Assembly (NCBI RefSeq): GCF_000313935.1
Contig: NZ_AMSS01000053.1
Span: 1 to 57,826, forward strand
DNA: 57,826 nucleotides
Reading direction: 5' to 3'
From: Acinetobacter sp. WC-141
Lineage (GTDB): Bacteria; Pseudomonadota; Gammaproteobacteria; Pseudomonadales; Moraxellaceae
Shown: positions 49,173-57,799 of the stretch, one piece after another
How positions within the stretch are numbered: the stretch's first letter is position 1
How the letters are laid out: each line of letters begins with the position of its first letter
Notes under the pieces: generated by a model
What the model saw: only the letters and a program-made list of their open reading frames with translations
Database searches by the model: none
Told to the model about the DNA's origin: nothing
Program-made: the position numbers and the translations under genes

Positions 49173-50777
49173 ATGAAAGTACGTTCAGACATCATGAAAT
49201 TAGCAAAAAGCATGCATACTTGGGTGGGTGTATGTGCTGGGATTTTGCTTTTTATCTGTTTCTTTGCTGGTGGGCTCAGCATGTTTCAGCACCATATTAG
49301 TAAATGGGCTACGCCAACACAGCAAGTTTTACCGAAAGTCTCACCCGATCAATATAATGAGCTTATTCAAAAAGTTCAGGCTGCCTATCCTGCTGCGCAA
49401 AAGAACTTCACACTAAATTTATCGTCCAATGAATTTCACTATGCACCCATTACGTGGAGCGAACATGAACGTGGCGATGGTTTTAATGCTGCTCAAACCA
49501 CGTGGATGGCAAGCTTAGACGATAAAGGTCAGTTAATCGTTGCTCAAGAAAACTTATCTAAAGCAGGCTGGCTAATTGAACAGTTGCATGAAACAGCAGG
49601 CATACCGGGCATGGCAGGCCATCACGGTTTAGGTCTTTATGTGATGGGTGTTGTTTCAATTTTATATTTTCTTGCCCTGCTTTCAGGAGTGATTATTCTT
49701 TTACCCACCTTGGTAAAGGATTACTTTGTCATTCGGCCTGGCAAAAATAAAAAGCGCTTTTGGCTAGATGCGCATAATGTGATTGGAATTACCAGCTTAC
49801 CGTTCCACATCATTATTAGTATTAGCGTTATTGTCTTTGCTTTTCATGACTTTTTTTATGATGCGATTGGACAACTTGCACTCAAAGGACAGCCTGTTTT
49901 TCAGCGTTCTCCCCCAGCCCTTATTCAGCCTAAACAAACACAGGTTGATGTGCAGCAAATATTAGCTCAAGCTAAAAAAGTAGCACCTGAATATTCAGTT
50001 GACTATATCCAGTTTAGTGGCCTAGATAAACCTGAAAAAGCCAATGCACGTATTGCCCTCTATAGTTCAGATCAGATGTTGCGCGGTGCAAATCATGACT
50101 TTATGCGTATGAACCCATATGCAGTTGAGCACTTTAATCATAAAGGTATTAACACACAGACTGATGCCGGGAATAAGTTAATCAACGCCATGTTTAGTCT
50201 ACATTTTGGAAGTTTTGGTGGTACGGGCGTACGTTGGATTTATTTTGTATTAGGTGTCGGTGGTGCTTTCTTGTTTTATACAGGTAACATCCTTTGGGTT
50301 GAAACTCGTGCACGTAAACAAAAGCGTGCTGAAGACCCTGTTCCTGTTCAACGTAAAGATGTGGTGTTCCTTGCGAACTTAACGATAGGTGCATGTTTAG
50401 GGTGTGTTTTAGCAGTCGTGGGTACAATGTTGGCCAGTCGGTGGCTCTTCGCAGCGCTTAACATTGAAAGTATGAATCACCTCTTTATGTATGGTTATTA
50501 TGCGATTTTCCTACTGAGTTTGATTTATACCTTTGTGATTGGCTATGCAAAAGCTTTACCACAACTGCTGTTAACCTTGGTTTTAGTGTTATTTGCGATT
50601 CCGCTTACATCCCTTTTAGCTTACTTCATTCCTCAAAGTGGCTTATGGGTACATAGTGGAGAAATCTTAGTGGTTGATTTCTTAGCTATCATTTTTGCTT
50701 TCGCTTTTTGGCGTTTTTATCAACAAGCCCAAGACCGCCTAAAATCTGCTCCAACTGGCAGTTTATGGGCTAGCTAA
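49173..50777 (+). CDS. PepSY-associated TM protein, siderophore-iron reductase-like
   Basis: The 534-residue protein fits the PepSY_TM family. A first span follows the motif LAKSMHTWVGVCAGILLFIC, a periplasmic part with PepSY-like sequence follows, and later come RFWLDAHNVIGITSLPFHII and FSLHFGSFGGTGVRWIYFVL, with histidines that could bind heme. Four more C-terminal spans follow. Related proteins (FpvG, PiuB type) are iron-regulated and help remove iron from siderophores by reduction. It ends the iron locus; modC follows on the opposite strand after 46 bases. Confidence 0.85.
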   Translation: MKVRSDIMKLAKSMHTWVGVCAGILLFICFFAGGLSMFQHHISKWATPTQQVLPKVSPDQYNELIQKVQAAYPAAQKNFTLNLSSNEFHYAPITWSEHERGDGFNAAQTTWMASLDDKGQLIVAQENLSKAGWLIEQLHETAGIPGMAGHHGLGLYVMGVVSILYFLALLSGVIILLPTLVKDYFVIRPGKNKKRFWLDAHNVIGITSLPFHIIISISVIVFAFHDFFYDAIGQLALKGQPVFQRSPPALIQPKQTQVDVQQILAQAKKVAPEYSVDYIQFSGLDKPEKANARIALYSSDQMLRGANHDFMRMNPYAVEHFNHKGINTQTDAGNKLINAMFSLHFGSFGGTGVRWIYFVLGVGGAFLFYTGNILWVETRARKQKRAEDPVPVQRKDVVFLANLTIGACLGCVLAVVGTMLASRWLFAALNIESMNHLFMYGYYAIFLLSLIYTFVIGYAKALPQLLLTLVLVLFAIPLTSLLAYFIPQSGLWVHSGEILVVDFLAIIFAFAFWRFYQQAQDRLKSAPTGSLWAS

Positions 50778-50823
50778 CAACCATAAATCGACAAGACTGA
50801 AATAATGTGTGAAATATGAAAAA

Positions 50824-51444
50824 TTATAAAACCCACATTGTTTCGGTCAGTTGTTTAATTTCCTGAATATCATGACTCACATAAATCATCGGAATTTTTA
50901 TTTCCTCTTTTACTTTCTGAAAAAAAGGAATAATTTCAGCTTTATGGTTTGCATCTAGTGCCGATAAAGGTTCATCAAGTAGTAACAGCTTAGGTGAATA
51001 TAACAATGCTCGACCCAGTGCCACGCGCTGTTTTTCCCCTCCTGATAGTTTGATGGGCATACGTTGTAATAAGTGCCCTAACTTTAATAATTCAATAATG
51101 TAATCTGCTTCAAAGTGACGTTCTTGTTGGGACAGGTGCTTAAGACCAAATAATAAATTTTGTTTTACTGTTTTATGGGGAAAAAGCTGAGCATCTTGAA
51201 AAACCAATCCAACATGCCGCTTTTGCATGCTCAAGTTAATTTTTTGATCTGAATCAAACCATGTTTGGCCCTGTATTTTAATGACTCCACTATGCGGTGT
51301 GTTTAGTCCGGCAATAGCATGTAAAATCGATGTTTTACCTGACCCTGAGGCACCAAATAACCCAATAACAGCAGCATCTGACTGGAAACTAGGTTCAATA
51401 TGAAATTGACCCATTTGCAGCTGAAAACGGCATTCAATTAACAT
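50824..51444 (-). CDS. modC: Molybdate ABC transporter ATP-binding protein ModC, short form
   Basis: ModC is the ATPase for molybdate import. Visible are Walker A (GASGSGKTS), the Q-loop (LVFQDAQLFPH), the signature (LSGGEKQRVALGRALL), Walker B (LLLLDEPLSALD) and the H-loop (IYVSHD). At 206 residues it ends after the nucleotide-binding domain. The C-terminal Mop domain of usual ModC (about 350 residues) is absent, so it lacks the molybdate-sensing part. It follows modB by four bases. Confidence 0.88.
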   Translation of the reverse strand: MLIECRFQLQMGQFHIEPSFQSDAAVIGLFGASGSGKTSILHAIAGLNTPHSGVIKIQGQTWFDSDQKINLSMQKRHVGLVFQDAQLFPHKTVKQNLLFGLKHLSQQERHFEADYIIELLKLGHLLQRMPIKLSGGEKQRVALGRALLYSPKLLLLDEPLSALDANHKAEIIPFFQKVKEEIKIPMIYVSHDIQEIKQLTETMWVL

Positions 51445-51448
51445 ATTT

Positions 51449-52141
51449 CTACCGTCCTAAGCGCTTCTTTTGATAACGATGAAACCACTGTGCAAACCAT
51501 AGGGCTAAAAAAGCCACACTTAACGATAAAACGATAAGCCTTTGAATAGCTGCTTCTGTATCGGGTTGTTGCATTAGGCTATACATGGCCAAAGGCAAAG
51601 TACGTGTTTCATTTGAAATATTACCCACAAAGGTAATGGTTGCCCCAAACTCACCTAAACTGCGGCAAAAACATAAAATAGCACCAATTAAAATACCACT
51701 GCTGGCAAGTGGTAAAGTGACATGAAAAAATGCCCCTAAAGATGAGGCACCCAATGTCTTTGCTGCCATTTCCAAACGCTGGTCGACTAGTTCAATTGCT
51801 AATCGAATAGATTGTACCAATAGCGGAAAACCCATTACTGCCGAGGCAAGAACGGCACCTTTCCAGTTAAATGCAAAATCAATTCCGAGCGGTGCCAAAT
51901 ATTGTCCAATAATGCCGCGGCTTCCAAAAACTTGTAAAAGCAAATAACCAGGCACCACTGGTGGTAGCACTAAAGGTAAAAACACCAATGTTTCAATGAA
52001 TGACTTCCCCCAGAACTCTTTACGTGCCAAAAACCATCCTACACAAATTGCAGGAATAATACTGACCACAAGACAACTTGCTGCGACCTTACAAGAAAGT
52101 TGTAGCACGCTGAGCTCTTCTGGGGTTAAAGAGAACATCAT
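51449..52141 (-). CDS. modB: Molybdate ABC transporter permease ModB
   Basis: The 230-residue integral membrane protein has five to six spans and the ABC-coupling EAA-like loop (EMAAKTLGASSLGAFFHVTL). Other conserved ModB segments are LPLVLPPVVPGYLLL and GEFGATITFVGN. It forms the channel for molybdate. It overlaps modA by four bases and precedes modC. Confidence 0.92.
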   Translation of the reverse strand: MMFSLTPEELSVLQLSCKVAASCLVVSIIPAICVGWFLARKEFWGKSFIETLVFLPLVLPPVVPGYLLLQVFGSRGIIGQYLAPLGIDFAFNWKGAVLASAVMGFPLLVQSIRLAIELVDQRLEMAAKTLGASSLGAFFHVTLPLASSGILIGAILCFCRSLGEFGATITFVGNISNETRTLPLAMYSLMQQPDTEAAIQRLIVLSLSVAFLALWFAQWFHRYQKKRLGR

Positions 52142-52923
52142 GGTTTTGCTGGAGCCAACACGCTAAAGCCATATTTTTTAAAAACAGCTTTGGCTTGATT
52201 GCTCTGTAAAAATTGATAGAACTTTGCTGAGTTTGAGTTCTTTTTAATCATCCCTACAGGATAAATAATTGGCGAATGCGTATTTTCCGGAAATATACCC
52301 GCTACCTTCACGTCTTTGCTAATCGCAGCATCGGTTGCATAGACAATGCCAACCTGACATTCACCTCGCGCAACAAAGTTTAATGCCGCTCGCACATCTT
52401 CTGTTTCAACTAACTTTGGCTCAATACGGCTCCACCAACCTAAATTGGTAAAAGCTTGTTTGGCATATTTGCCTACAGGCACACTTTTGGTATCCCCTGT
52501 ACAAATCTTGCCTGTAAATACTTTATTGGGATCGGTGGTTTTATCTAGTTTAATGCTTAACGGTCGATCTTTAGGGGTAATGAGAACCAGACGGTTGCCT
52601 AATAAATTTATACGGTCATTTGCTGCAACTCGTTTTTTATTTTGCAGATAATCCATCCACTGGATATCAGCAGAGATAAATACATCGGCTGGTGCCCCAG
52701 CTTCAATTTGTTTCGCTAATGTCGATGAGCCTGCATATGAAGTTTTAACTTCTACTTTATTTTGTTTTTCATAAATTTTTTCTAAATCAGTAATTGCATT
52801 GGTTAAGCTCGCTGCTGCATAAACGGTAACCGATTCAGCCTCAGCTGGAACATTAAAGACCAAGCCTATGCTAAGCACCGAACAGGCTAAAGCCAACTTT
52901 TTTATCTTCGTATCACTTACCAT
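52138..52923 (-). CDS. modA: Periplasmic molybdate-binding protein ModA
   Basis: The 261-residue precursor has a signal peptide (ALACSVLSIGLVFNVPAEA) and the start of mature ModA (VTVYAAASLTNAITDLEKIY). The oxyanion site residues lie in the first serine-bearing loop and in SYAGSSTLAKQIEAGAPADV. It captures molybdate or tungstate for ModBC. A palindromic ModE-like operator lies about 30 bases upstream of its start. Confidence 0.93.
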   Translation of the reverse strand: MVSDTKIKKLALACSVLSIGLVFNVPAEAESVTVYAAASLTNAITDLEKIYEKQNKVEVKTSYAGSSTLAKQIEAGAPADVFISADIQWMDYLQNKKRVAANDRINLLGNRLVLITPKDRPLSIKLDKTTDPNKVFTGKICTGDTKSVPVGKYAKQAFTNLGWWSRIEPKLVETEDVRAALNFVARGECQVGIVYATDAAISKDVKVAGIFPENTHSPIIYPVGMIKKNSNSAKFYQFLQSNQAKAVFKKYGFSVLAPAKP

Positions 52924-52951
52924 TATATTTACCTTTTTGTCGTTTTTTGCA

Positions 52952-52977
52952 GCGATATATACCCAAGAATATAGCGA
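52952..52977. promoter_or_regulatory. ModE-like operator upstream of modA
   Basis: The half-sites CGATATAT (52953-52960) and ATATAGCG (52969-52976) are inverted with one mismatch and an 8-base spacer, like the CGnTATAT pattern of ModE sites. Its position fits repression of modABC by ModE with molybdate. Confidence 0.6.
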
Positions 52978-53103
52978 TAAGCATCGACAATGAAAAGTAG
53001 AAATTATTTATGCAGATAGATATTTTTTCTGAGCAACTGAAAACTATAGGGAGATAAAATTGATTCGCTCTTAAATTCTTTGATTTATAAAATAATACTC
53101 ATC

Positions 53104-53454
53104 TTATTTTTTTAAATAGCTACTCATAATTTGATAATCATGTTCTAAGGCTTGTCGAGCATTGATTTCCATTTGGCGATAATGTTGTAAAACTTTCTGG
53201 CCTAAAGCTGTAACAGCTGCCCCACCACCATGTGTTCCACCCGTTTGAGTTTCAACTAAAGCTGTTTCAAAGCACTGATTCATGGTGTCTACCAACTGCC
53301 ACGCACGGCGGTAGCTCATATTCATAGATTTTGCGGCTTGTGAGATCGACCCCGTTCTTTCAATTGCTTCAAGTAAGTCTGCCTTACCCGGACCAAATGC
53401 AATATTCTGCTCTAAAAGAATTCTAATCTTTAATTTTAAGTTTTGTTCTTTCAT
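53104..53454 (-). CDS. modE: ModE-like transcriptional regulator, DNA-binding domain only
   Basis: The 116-residue protein corresponds to the N-terminal LysR-type winged helix of ModE: GKADLLEAIERTGSISQAAK, MNMSYRRAWQLVDTMNQ, VETQTGGTHGGGAAVTALG. The C-terminal molybdate-binding Mop domains are absent, as in many short ModE proteins. How it would sense molybdate is unclear. It lies 180 bases upstream of modA on the same strand. Confidence 0.85.
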   Translation of the reverse strand: MKEQNLKLKIRILLEQNIAFGPGKADLLEAIERTGSISQAAKSMNMSYRRAWQLVDTMNQCFETALVETQTGGTHGGGAAVTALGQKVLQHYRQMEINARQALEHDYQIMSSYLKK

Positions 53455-53673
53455 AGACTTAGTTCACAAAAGTTTATTTTATGCTCGTTAACATTATAGG
53501 GAAGTTTAACAAGCTAAGACATATACAAATTTAAATCTCGATGAGCTCTTAAAAAGAGTCTTATTAAAAAATCAAAACTGCACAAAGTGGATAAAGATCT
53601 GGAAAAAACGGATAGAGGCCAAAGCCTAATCGCGGTTCAATCAGTTAAAAGCTGAATGAATAGGATTGAGCAA

Positions 53674-55089
53674 ATGACCTCATCTAATTTAAAACAATGG
53701 AATGATTTTGTAGATGGATGTATCGACTTCCGTCCTAACGATGGCGTGTTTCGTATTGCACGTAATATGTTTACTGAGCCTAAACTATTTGACTTGGAAA
53801 TGGAACTTATTTTTGAAAAGGTTTGGATTTATGCATGTCACGAAAGTGAGATTCCAAACAATCATGATTTCCTAACAGTTCAAATTGGTCGCCAACCGAT
53901 TATTGTGAGCCGTGATGGTAAAGGCGAATTACACGCGATGGTCAATGCTTGTGAGCATCGTGGAGCGACTTTAACCCGTGTTGCTAAAGGCAACCAGTCA
54001 ACCTTTACATGTCCGTTCCACGCATGGTGCTATAAGTCAGATGGCCGTTTAGTTAAAGTCAAAGCACCTGGCGAATATTGTGAAGATTTTGATAAATCAA
54101 GCCGTGGCTTAAAACAAGGCCGTATTGCAAGCTACCGTGGATTTGTATTTGTAAGCCTCGATACTCAAGCAACAGATTCTCTAGAAGACTTTTTGGGCGA
54201 TGCAAAACTGTTCCTTGATTTAATGGTTAATCAGTCGCCAACAGGTGAGCTCGAAGTACTTCAAGGTAAGTCAGCTTATACCTTTGCAGGTAACTGGAAG
54301 CTACAAAATGAAAATGGCTTAGATGGCTATCATGTAAGTACCGTTCACTATAACTATGTCTCTACAGTTCAACACCGCCAACAAGTCAATGCATCAAAAG
54401 GTGAAGAACTCGACACACTTGACTACAGTAAGTTAGGTGCAGGTGACTCAGAAACTGACGATGGCTGGTTTAGTTTTAAAAATGGCCATAGTGTTTTATT
54501 TAGTGACATGCCAAATCCAACAGTTCGTCCGGGTTACAGCACGGTTATGCCGTATATGGTCGAAAAATATGGCGACAAATATGCTGAATGGGCAATGCAC
54601 CGTTTAAGAAACTTGAACTTGTACCCTAGCCTATTCTTTATGGACCAAATTAGTTCTCAGCTTCGTATTGTTCGTCCAGTGGCATGGAATAAAACCGAAG
54701 TCATCAGTCAATGTATTGGCGTTAAAGGTGAATCTGCTGAAGCACGCCGTAACCGTATTCGCCAGTTCGAAGATTTCTTTAACGTATCAGGCCTTGGTAC
54801 ACCAGATGATTTAGTTGAATTCCGTGAACAGCAAAAAGGTTTCCAAGCACGACTTGAACGTTGGAGCGATATTTCTCGTGGCTATCAGTCTTGGGAATAT
54901 GGCGCGACCAAAAATTCACAAGATTTAGGCATTCAACCCGTCATTACTGGCCGTGAGTTTACCCACGAAGGACTCTATGTAAACCAGCATGGACACTGGC
55001 AACGTCTAATGCTTGATGGCTTAAATAAGAAAGCACTGAAAATGCAGGATATTACTTTTGAGAACAATGCCGTAATGGATGAGGTGTAA
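53674..55089 (+). CDS. antA: Anthranilate 1,2-dioxygenase large subunit AntA
   Basis: AntA is the catalytic alpha subunit that deoxygenates and deaminates anthranilate to catechol with AntB and AntC. The ATG at 53674 (MTSSNLKQWNDFVDG) gives 471 residues and has an AGGATTGAG ribosome region; the in-frame ATG at 53656 is less likely. It has the Rieske 2Fe-2S ligands in CEHRGATL and CPFHAWCYK and the mononuclear iron ligands in NGLDGYHVSTVHYNYV. It resembles the ADP1 AntA as I remember it. Benzoate dioxygenase BenA is the main alternative. Confidence 0.9.
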   Translation: MTSSNLKQWNDFVDGCIDFRPNDGVFRIARNMFTEPKLFDLEMELIFEKVWIYACHESEIPNNHDFLTVQIGRQPIIVSRDGKGELHAMVNACEHRGATLTRVAKGNQSTFTCPFHAWCYKSDGRLVKVKAPGEYCEDFDKSSRGLKQGRIASYRGFVFVSLDTQATDSLEDFLGDAKLFLDLMVNQSPTGELEVLQGKSAYTFAGNWKLQNENGLDGYHVSTVHYNYVSTVQHRQQVNASKGEELDTLDYSKLGAGDSETDDGWFSFKNGHSVLFSDMPNPTVRPGYSTVMPYMVEKYGDKYAEWAMHRLRNLNLYPSLFFMDQISSQLRIVRPVAWNKTEVISQCIGVKGESAEARRNRIRQFEDFFNVSGLGTPDDLVEFREQQKGFQARLERWSDISRGYQSWEYGATKNSQDLGIQPVITGREFTHEGLYVNQHGHWQRLMLDGLNKKALKMQDITFENNAVMDEV

Positions 55090-55091
55090 CC

Positions 55092-55583
55092 ATGTCACAA
55101 GAACTACATTTTGCTGTATCTCAGTTTTTGTACAAAAAAGCAGAACTTTGTGATGCTTATGACTGGGATGCCTATTTAGAGCTTTACGACGAAGATAGTG
55201 AATATCATATTCCACAGTGGATTGATGACCATAACTATGTTCAAGATCCAAATCAGGGTTTGTCTTATATTTATTATGCAGACCGTACTGGACTCGAAGA
55301 CCGTGTATTCCGTATTCGTACCGGAAAAGCGGCTTCTGCAACTCCGTTACCACGTACTTTGCACAGCATAAACAACATTCGAGTTAAAACACTAGATGAC
55401 GGACTAATTGAAGCAAAAGTTGCATGGCAAACGCTATATAACCGTCAAGGCTTAGAAGGCTGTTTTTACGGACATGCTACTTATCTTTTACGTCAAACCG
55501 CAGATGGTTTCCGCATTCGTCGTCAGCACAGCATTTTGCTGAATGACAAAATTGATTCCGTTTTAGACTTCTATCACGTTTAA
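55092..55583 (+). CDS. antB: Anthranilate 1,2-dioxygenase small subunit AntB
   Basis: The 163-residue beta subunit has the cystatin-like fold of ring-hydroxylating dioxygenases (ELYDEDSEYHIPQWID, and a C-terminal FRIRRQHSILLNDKIDSVLD). It supports the alpha3beta3 oligomer and has no metal centre. It lies two bases after antA and eleven before antC. Confidence 0.93.
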   Translation: MSQELHFAVSQFLYKKAELCDAYDWDAYLELYDEDSEYHIPQWIDDHNYVQDPNQGLSYIYYADRTGLEDRVFRIRTGKAASATPLPRTLHSINNIRVKTLDDGLIEAKVAWQTLYNRQGLEGCFYGHATYLLRQTADGFRIRRQHSILLNDKIDSVLDFYHV

Positions 55584-55594
55584 GGGGAATGAAA

Positions 55595-56623
55595 ATGGGA
55601 CATTCAGTTGCACTTAACTTTGCCGATGGCAAAACCTTTTTCATTTCGGTAAATAACGATGAATTGTTGCTTGATGCAGCAGTTCGTCAGGGAATTAACC
55701 TACCACTAGACTGCCGCGAAGGTGTTTGTGGTACCTGTCAGGGACAATGTGAAACTGGGATTTATGAACAAGAATATGTCGATGAAGATGCATTAAGTGA
55801 ACGTGATTTGGCCGAGCGAAAAATGTTAGCTTGCCAGACCCGCGTGAAATCTGATGCAGCTTTTTATTTCGATCATGATTCTGTGATCTGTAACGCTGGT
55901 GATACTTTAAAAATTGAAACCAAAGTGACCGCTGTTGAGCTGGTTTCTGAAACGACTGCAATTTTGCATCTTGATGCGAGCAGTCATGCTGCACAACTTC
56001 AGTTTTTGCCAGGTCAATATGCTCGTTTACAAATTCCAGATACTGAAGACTGGCGTTCTTATTCTTTTGCAAACAGACCAAATGCAACCAATCAATTGCA
56101 ATTTCTAATTCGTCTCTTGCCAGACGGTGTTATGAGTAATTACTTGCGTGATCGTTGTCAGGTCGGACAAAGCCTACTTATTGAAGCACCGCTTGGTAGT
56201 TTCTATTTACGTGAAGTACAGCGACCACTGGTTTTTGTAGCAGGTGGAACAGGATTATCAGCTTTCTTGGGAATGCTAGATAACTTGGTTGAACAGCCTA
56301 ACTCACCTGCCGTTCAGTTGTATTACGGCGTAAATAATGAAACTGATTTGTGTGAACAACAGCGTTTACATGCCTATGCTGAACAGCTACCAAACTTTAG
56401 TTATCACCCGATTGTGACTAAAGCAACCGAAGCTTGGCAAGGTAAAGCGGGCTATATTCATGAGCACTTAAATAAAGATCAACTGGCTGAACAAGCTTTT
56501 GATATGTATTTATGTGGCCCACCACCGATGATTGAAGCCGTGAAAAATTGGTTAGATGAGCAATCTTTGCAAAACTACCGTATTTACAGCGAGAAGTTTT
56601 TACAGAGTAATACCTCACGTTGA
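55595..56623 (+). CDS. antC: Anthranilate 1,2-dioxygenase reductase AntC
   Basis: AntC passes electrons from NADH to AntA. The 342-residue protein has an N-terminal plant-type 2Fe-2S ferredoxin (DCREGVCGTCQGQC, then CQT), an FAD domain (RSYSFAN-like WRSYSFANRP) and an NAD domain (VFVAGGTGLSAFLGML, YLCGPPPMIEAV). I prefer the ATG at 55595 to the one at 55589, because the AGGGG ribosome site would be too close to the first. ISAba1 is inserted 15 bases after its stop. Confidence 0.92.
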   Translation: MGHSVALNFADGKTFFISVNNDELLLDAAVRQGINLPLDCREGVCGTCQGQCETGIYEQEYVDEDALSERDLAERKMLACQTRVKSDAAFYFDHDSVICNAGDTLKIETKVTAVELVSETTAILHLDASSHAAQLQFLPGQYARLQIPDTEDWRSYSFANRPNATNQLQFLIRLLPDGVMSNYLRDRCQVGQSLLIEAPLGSFYLREVQRPLVFVAGGTGLSAFLGMLDNLVEQPNSPAVQLYYGVNNETDLCEQQRLHAYAEQLPNFSYHPIVTKATEAWQGKAGYIHEHLNKDQLAEQAFDMYLCGPPPMIEAVKNWLDEQSLQNYRIYSEKFLQSNTSR

Positions 56624-56709
56624 AAGTATAAATAAGTTCTCTGTACACGACAAAAATAGATAACTCATTGAAATAATGTCACAATAATTGTTTTCTAACG
56701 ACGAATACT

Positions 56710-57279
56710 ATGACACATCTCAATGAGTTATATCTTATCTTAAACAAATCTCTAAAATGGAACAAGTCACATTTAAAGTGCTTTGCGCTCATCATGCTTG
56801 TGATCATTTTAAAGCAAACATGTAATCTTTCTTCTGCATCTAAAGCCTTGCCCATCAAGTGCTTACCACAATCATTTTATCGACGTATGCAGCGCTTCTT
56901 TGCAGGTCAGTATTTTGATTATCGTCAAATTTCTCAGTTGATTTTCAATATGTTTTCATTCGACAAAGTGCAACTGACTTTAGATAGAACCAATTGGAAA
57001 TGGGGAAAACGAAATATTAATATCCTGATGCTCGCAATCGTTTATCGTGGAATAGCGATACCTATCCTTTGGACATTGCTTAATAAACGTGGAAATTCAG
57101 ATACGAAAGAGCGTATTGCTTTGATTCAACGCTTTATAGCCATTTTTGGTAAAGACCGTATTGTGAATGTGTTCGCAGACAGAGAGTTTATCGGTGAGCA
57201 GTGGTTTACATGGTTAATTGAACAAGACATCAACTTCTGCATTCGTGTTAAAAAAACTTCATTGTCACCAATCATTTAG
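56710..57279 (+). CDS. ISAba1 transposase, first reading frame (IS4 family)
   Basis: The 189-residue first frame carries the first two catalytic aspartates: Asp92 in QLTLDRTNWKWG and Asp157 in FADREFIGEQWF. The third catalytic residue, Glu in YALRWEIETLFSCLKG, lies in the second frame, reached by -1 slippage at the A-run 57250-57256. Length is as in known ISAba1 copies. Confidence 0.9.
   Translation: MTHLNELYLILNKSLKWNKSHLKCFALIMLVIILKQTCNLSSASKALPIKCLPQSFYRRMQRFFAGQYFDYRQISQLIFNMFSFDKVQLTLDRTNWKWGKRNINILMLAIVYRGIAIPILWTLLNKRGNSDTKERIALIQRFIAIFGKDRIVNVFADREFIGEQWFTWLIEQDINFCIRVKKTSLSPII
57250..57257 (+). promoter_or_regulatory. Putative -1 frameshift site A7C in ISAba1
   Basis: Seven A then C lie just before the stop of the first frame. 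A -1 slip here leads into the second frame (KNFIVTNHLGKN...). Confidence 0.6.
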
Positions 57280-57799
57280 GAAAGAATCATAAAATTAGTG
57301 ATTTATTTCGCCATCTTAAAGTTGGTCAAATTGAATGTCGTAAACGACGGATTTTGGTTGGTCGGGTGAAACTATATATAAGTGCACTACAGTTAGAAAA
57401 TGGAGAGCTTTTACTCGTCGTTTCTCCTCAGTTTAATGCCAATGCTATTCAGGATTATGCATTACGCTGGGAAATTGAAACCTTATTCAGTTGTCTCAAA
57501 GGACGCGGGTTTAATCTTGAAAATACGCGCTTGACAGACCCTAGACGAGTGAAAAAATTGATTGCGGTGTTAGCTATAAGCTTCTGTTGGTGTTACTTAA
57601 CGGGTGAAGGCAACATAATCAAAAAAAAGCGATAAAAATAAAGAAGCATGGACGACTCTCAATGAGTTTATTTCGCTATGGTTTAGACTATGTTCAAATG
57701 GCGATTCAGCGTTTAATTGGTTTTGGGAAAAAAGAAGAGTTTAAGGAAATTTTGGCAATTTTAAGAAAGCAGAATCCTGATAGGATAAGGGTTCTGTGA
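57255..57799 (+). pseudogene. ISAba1 transposase second frame, broken by a one-base deletion
   Basis: The -1 frame encodes LFRHLKVGQIECRKRR, the YALRWEIETLFSCLKG block with the catalytic glutamate, and FNLENTRLTDPRRVKKLIAV. It stops early at 57633-57635 after LTGEGNIIKKKR. Adding one base near 57608 turns GEGNIIKKKR into GEWQHNQKKAIK and keeps the frame open to TGA at 57797. The last 50 or so residues are therefore lost in this copy. The catalytic residues remain, but activity is doubtful. Confidence 0.75.

Noticed and set aside
53674..55089. Benzoate dioxygenase BenA assignment
   Set aside because: Length (471 residues) and remembered sequence blocks fit AntA better, and no benDKE-type genes follow.
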